DNA of 9,206 nucleotides from CAYYHA01 sp964471535 (GTDB lineage Bacteria; Myxococcota; Myxococcia; SLRQ01), in NCBI GenBank assembly GCA_964471535.1, contig CAYYHA010000171.1:1-9206 (forward strand), written 5' to 3'. Within the stretch, counting starts at the first letter, position 1, and each line of letters starts with the position of its first letter. Positions 7,195 through 9,206 of the stretch are shown here, piece after piece. The notes beneath the pieces are model-generated. The model searched no databases. It was not told the origin of the DNA and saw only the letters and a list, made by a program, of their open reading frames with translations. The translations under genes were made by a program, and so were the position numbers.

Positions 7195-8346
7195 TTAGAA
7201 GCTGTAGGAGACGTCGATGCTCAAGGCCGCAAGGCGCGCATCGAATAGGGGGTTGTAGAGATCCTGGCCGTTCGACCGCCACGGGCCGCCGTTGCTGAAC
7301 GAGAGGCCCGCCGACAGCCCATCGACGGGCAGTTGGTAGTTGGCGGACAGGTTGAATCCAAAGGATCCCCGTTCGTTGGCCTTGAGGCCCACGACCTCGG
7401 GCGGCACGGTACCCTCGCTGTGCACGCCGGGTCCGAAGCTCTCGCCGTAGACGAAGCTAAAGCTCCCGGAGAGGGAGAGCTTCTCGATGGGCGAGTAGCT
7501 GGCCGAGATCCGATTGACGAGCTGCCAATTCTGCTGGTAGCCGCCGATACAGCTGCCCGGGTTCTCGGGGGTCAGGCCGCGATCCTCCAGGCACTGGAAG
7601 GAGAAGCTGACCGGATAGACCGGATTGTACTTGGTGAAGGAGAGCTCGTAGGAGACCCCCACCTCACCGATCTTCCGCGACAGGCCGACGCTCGCCGCCA
7701 CGCTCGGCCAGGAGGGCGTGTTCACCTGACGCATCGAGAGGGGCACCCCCACCGTCAGACCGGCGGAAACCTTCACGCCCGTCAACGCCTCGTCGTGGAA
7801 GATCTTCGGATGGCTGACCCCGATGGACACACCTGCGAGGTCGAGGTTGCGGGCATCGTTCGGATGAGTGTCCGGGGTGTAGTACAGGCCGGCGCTTGCC
7901 TTCACCCGGAACTGATCCCAGATCCGATACCAACCGCTGATCCCCAGGTTGCCATAGTAGTAGCGGGTGGACTCGTCGATCTGCAGCCCAAAGCCCAGGG
8001 AGTGCGAGACGCTTCCGCCGTAGCGCTTGCTCGGTTTCTCGCCCTCGTCCCCGGCAGCTTTGCCGCCTTCCTTCTCGTCACCCGACTTGGCGCCCTCGGG
8101 CCGCGCGCCCGCATCGGCGCCCGTGGCCTCTGCCCCGGACGTTGCCGAGGGAGCCGACGGGTCGGCCGCGGCCTTCGCCTCGGACGAAGCGGCCGCTTCG
8201 GCCCCTTCCGGCGTACCGCCTGATTCGACAGCGGAGGCCGGCGCGCTGGCCCCGAGTCCTGCGCCCGTCGGATAGGCGGCCGCGGCGTAAGGCCACAGCA
8301 CTGCCATCAGCATCCCGGCCCCGATCACGAAGGCTTCCTTGCGCAT
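7195..8346 (-). CDS. Outer-membrane beta-barrel protein with long Ala/Glu-rich N-terminal linker
   Basis: The protein has 383 residues. An N-terminal signal peptide (R2, K3, hydrophobic 5-18, AAAA at 21-24) predicts Sec export with cleavage near A24. Residues about 26-107 are a low-complexity Ala/Gly/Ser/Glu/Pro linker, acidic towards its end. Residues about 109-383 alternate polar and hydrophobic positions rich in Tyr, Phe, Gly and Ser and end in SYSF, with the terminal Phe typical of BAM-inserted barrels. The roughly 275 residues could form 10-14 strands. C252 and C266 sit in one apparent loop and may form a disulfide. I cannot name the family. The ATG at 8346 is chosen because it supplies the charged n-region, although its Shine-Dalgarno is weak; an in-frame GTG at 8328 has a better-placed AAGGAAG but would lose Arg2-Lys3. 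It is the first gene of the unit with the metalloprotease and may dock or export it. Confidence 0.85.
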   Translation of the reverse strand: MRKEAFVIGAGMLMAVLWPYAAAAYPTGAGLGASAPASAVESGGTPEGAEAAASSEAKAAADPSAPSATSGAEATGADAGARPEGAKSGDEKEGGKAAGDEGEKPSKRYGGSVSHSLGFGLQIDESTRYYYGNLGISGWYRIWDQFRVKASAGLYYTPDTHPNDARNLDLAGVSIGVSHPKIFHDEALTGVKVSAGLTVGVPLSMRQVNTPSWPSVAASVGLSRKIGEVGVSYELSFTKYNPVYPVSFSFQCLEDRGLTPENPGSCIGGYQQNWQLVNRISASYSPIEKLSLSGSFSFVYGESFGPGVHSEGTVPPEVVGLKANERGSFGFNLSANYQLPVDGLSAGLSFSNGGPWRSNGQDLYNPLFDARLAALSIDVSYSF

Positions 8347-8378
8347 CGGCGGGGCCAGAAAAGACCTTCGCCGCGCCC

Positions 8379-8408
8379 CTGTCCTCTGTCGAACACCTGT
8401 CGTCTGTC
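8379..8408 (-). repeat. Four GACAG repeats in the leader of the barrel gene
   Basis: On the minus strand GACAG occurs four times (plus-strand CTGTC at 8379, 8386, 8397 and 8404) with spacings of 7, 11 and 7 bases. This makes two degenerate 18-base units, GACAGACGACAGGTGTTC then GACAGAGGACAGGGGCGC. It lies 33-62 bases before the chosen ATG and downstream of the candidate sigma-54 start point, so it would be in the leader RNA. It could bind an RNA-binding or DNA-binding regulator; no match is known to me. Confidence 0.5.
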
Positions 8409-8456
8409 GCACGCCTGCTCCCGGTCCACGCATCGGGGAAGAGAGGCGAAGCGCGT

Positions 8457-8473
8457 AGCCAATTCCATGCCAG
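8457..8473 (-). promoter_or_regulatory. Candidate sigma-54 (-24/-12) promoter for the barrel-protease unit
   Basis: CTGGCATGGAATTGGCT on the minus strand matches the sigma-54 consensus YTGGCACGRNNNTTGCW at all but two defined positions. The GG and GC dinucleotides at -24 and -12 are intact with correct spacing. A transcript would start near 8446, giving a leader of about 100 bases before the ATG at 8346. The CCGTTA repeats about 180 bases upstream sit at a typical distance for an enhancer-binding activator. By-eye matches of this quality can occur by chance. Confidence 0.45.
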
Positions 8474-8587
8474 CGCGCAAGCAAAAGGTGACGACGATCA
8501 CGGCGAGGTAAGGCTGCCCCTGGCCGGCCCCTCCTTGGAACCCCGGTACGGGACCCGACCCGTGCGGGGCGCCGCGCCCGGGATGCG

Positions 8588-8609
8588 CCCCCGCCCCCTC
8601 CCCGGCCCC
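8588..8609 (-). other. Strong G-quadruplex-forming motif
   Basis: The minus strand carries four G runs of lengths 4, 4, 5 and 5 separated by loops of 2, 1 and 1 bases (plus-strand C runs 8606-8609, 8600-8603, 8594-8598 and 8588-8592). Long runs with very short loops are the most stable class of predicted quadruplex. It lies about 115 bases upstream of the candidate sigma-54 site, on the strand with the same sense as the genes. Confidence 0.65.
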
Positions 8610-8634
8610 ACGGCGCTGTTGCACAGGTGAACAC

Positions 8635-8667
8635 CCGTTAGCGTCCCCACCGTTACCGCACTAACGG
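8635..8667. promoter_or_regulatory. Repeated CCGTTA elements; candidate activator or repressor site
   Basis: CCGTTA occurs at 8635-8640 and 8650-8655, 15 bases apart, and its inverse TAACGG at 8662-8667. The last two form a palindrome with 6-base arms and a 6-base spacer. These are AT-containing islands in a GC-rich stretch, as is usual for transcription-factor sites. The position, about 180 bases above the candidate sigma-54 promoter, fits an upstream activator site. The binding protein is unknown. Confidence 0.4.
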
Positions 8668-8753
8668 ATCGGGGGGCCCAAAAGCGCGCTGCGGACGCGA
8701 GCCCTCGGGCGATTCGGGGTGCGCCAGGTGGGCAGCGCCGGCCCGCGCTCTCC

Positions 8754-9206
8754 TCACCGCCCGTCGTCGGGCGCCGGGTCCGGGGGGGTGGTCTCGCCGC
8801 CGCCCGGAACGACACACTGCCCGTCCTGCCACTCGGTGCCAGGGGGGCAGTCCTGCGCCTCCTGGGCATCGCCGGCCCCGGCGGGCGTGTCGGGGGCGGG
8901 ATCGGGAGGGATGGTGCTCTTCGCCCCGTAGAGGCCGAAGGTCTTCCACGGGATCCCGGTATTCGGCGTGGCTTTCTCCTCGCTGTGGACCACCGCCGGT
9001 CCCTCGATCGCTGCCGGCTGGGGGCCGGCCCCCTCGGCCAGGGCAGCCGTCAAGAGCAGAAGGAAGTCACCCGCCGTCGCCTCCTCGCCGGAGGCGATCG
9101 CCTCGGCCCGCTCCTCCGCCGCGCGCTGCACCGCATCGACCGGTTCGCCGACCTCGGCGCCGCCGCAGGCAACGAGCCCCCCGAGCACCCACAGGCCCGC
9201 TATCAC
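8754..9206 (-). CDS. Small lipoprotein, 5' end probably cut by the window
   Basis: About 150 residues are visible, ending in TGA. The visible sequence opens with a GTG at the window edge followed by a hydrophobic stretch ending in L-V-A-C14, a lipobox. The hydrophobic part is short and lacks a basic n-region, so the true start is probably just outside the window. After the Cys anchor comes an Ala/Glu-rich helical-looking stretch (about 20-65), then a segment with PNTGIPWKTFGLYG. The C-terminus has a C120-x10-C131 mini-motif, CPPGTEWQDGQC, flanked by two copies of PPDPAPD (100-106 and 141-147). The paired cysteines suggest a tiny disulfide loop between Pro/Asp-rich spacers. I do not recognise the family. 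It is separated from the barrel gene by 407 bases and is likely a separate transcription unit in the same direction. Function unknown. Confidence 0.8.
   Translation of the reverse strand: MIAGLWVLGGLVACGGAEVGEPVDAVQRAAEERAEAIASGEEATAGDFLLLLTAALAEGAGPQPAAIEGPAVVHSEEKATPNTGIPWKTFGLYGAKSTIPPDPAPDTPAGAGDAQEAQDCPPGTEWQDGQCVVPGGGETTPPDPAPDDGR

Larger units (their letters stand above)
8347..8753. other. Structured intergenic regulatory region
   Basis: This 407-base gap separates the small lipoprotein gene from the barrel gene. It carries no convincing gene. From upstream to downstream on the minus strand it holds CCGTTA repeats (8635-8667), a G-quadruplex motif (8588-8609), a 13-bp palindrome GGGCGC-C-GCGCCC (8567-8579), a smaller CCCG-GTA-CGGG inverted repeat (8542-8552), a candidate sigma-54 promoter (8457-8473) and four GACAG repeats (8379-8408). 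The barrel reading frame stays open upstream of its ATG to 8634, but that stretch is Arg/Gly-rich and looks non-coding. Confidence 0.6.

Noticed and set aside
5886..7298. Plus-strand open frame of 470 codons opposite the 5' part of the protease gene
   Set aside because: Same pattern of biased antisense translation; no start signal or motif supports it.
7333..8223. Plus-strand open frame of 296 codons opposite the barrel gene
   Set aside because: The minus-strand gene has a signal peptide, a barrel pattern and a terminal Phe; the plus-strand product has none of these.
8326..8328. GTG at 8328 as an alternative barrel start with AAGGAAG upstream
   Set aside because: Spacing is good, but the signal peptide would lose Arg2 and Lys3, leaving no positive n-region. 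It remains a minor alternative.
8347..8634. N-terminal extension of the barrel protein up to 8634
   Set aside because: The added residues are Arg/Gly-rich and lack a signal peptide; the signal peptide begins at the ATG at 8346.
8681..8703. Possible terminator for the small lipoprotein gene (CGCG-N7-CGCG followed by CTTTT)
   Set aside because: The stem is only four base pairs and the T run is short; not enough to call.

Overview
The window reads as GC-rich (about 60-65% by eye) Gram-negative chromosomal DNA. Two genes encode proteins with clean lipoprotein signal peptides, a third probable lipoprotein is cut by the window edge, and one gene encodes an outer-membrane beta-barrel. The Cys-rich lipoprotein with many C-x-x-D-x-D-C units, the alanine/glutamate-rich linkers and a candidate sigma-54 promoter suggest a myxobacterium-like lineage (Myxococcota, Bradymonadota or relatives). 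That placement is an inference from style; no taxonomic marker gene is present.

All four supported genes lie on the minus strand, so transcription runs from high to low coordinates. First comes the 3' part of a small lipoprotein gene (8754-9206, start probably outside the window). A 407-base intergenic region follows (8347-8753), with repeated CCGTTA elements, a very strong G-quadruplex motif, a GC-rich palindrome, a candidate sigma-54 promoter and a set of four GACAG repeats. Then come an outer-membrane beta-barrel protein (7195-8346), a 1350-residue lipoprotein metalloprotease of the metzincin type (3102-7154), and a 902-residue lipoprotein with about 90 cysteines (229-2937). A near-perfect terminator hairpin at 120-164 ends the unit.

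The barrel and protease genes are 40 bases apart and very likely co-transcribed. The Cys-rich gene follows after 164 bases that contain a hairpin and a repeat-flanked palindrome, so it may be partly uncoupled or separately tuned. The likely picture is an envelope module: a barrel in the outer membrane, a membrane-anchored zinc protease, and a disulfide-rich anchored protein that may bind, present or protect something at the surface. No substrate or phenotype can be read from the sequence. The most distinctive details are a canonical EF-hand calcium loop between the zinc-binding motif and the Met-turn of the protease, and the elaborate regulatory region ahead of the barrel gene. No RNA genes, insertion sequences, CRISPR arrays or phage genes were seen.
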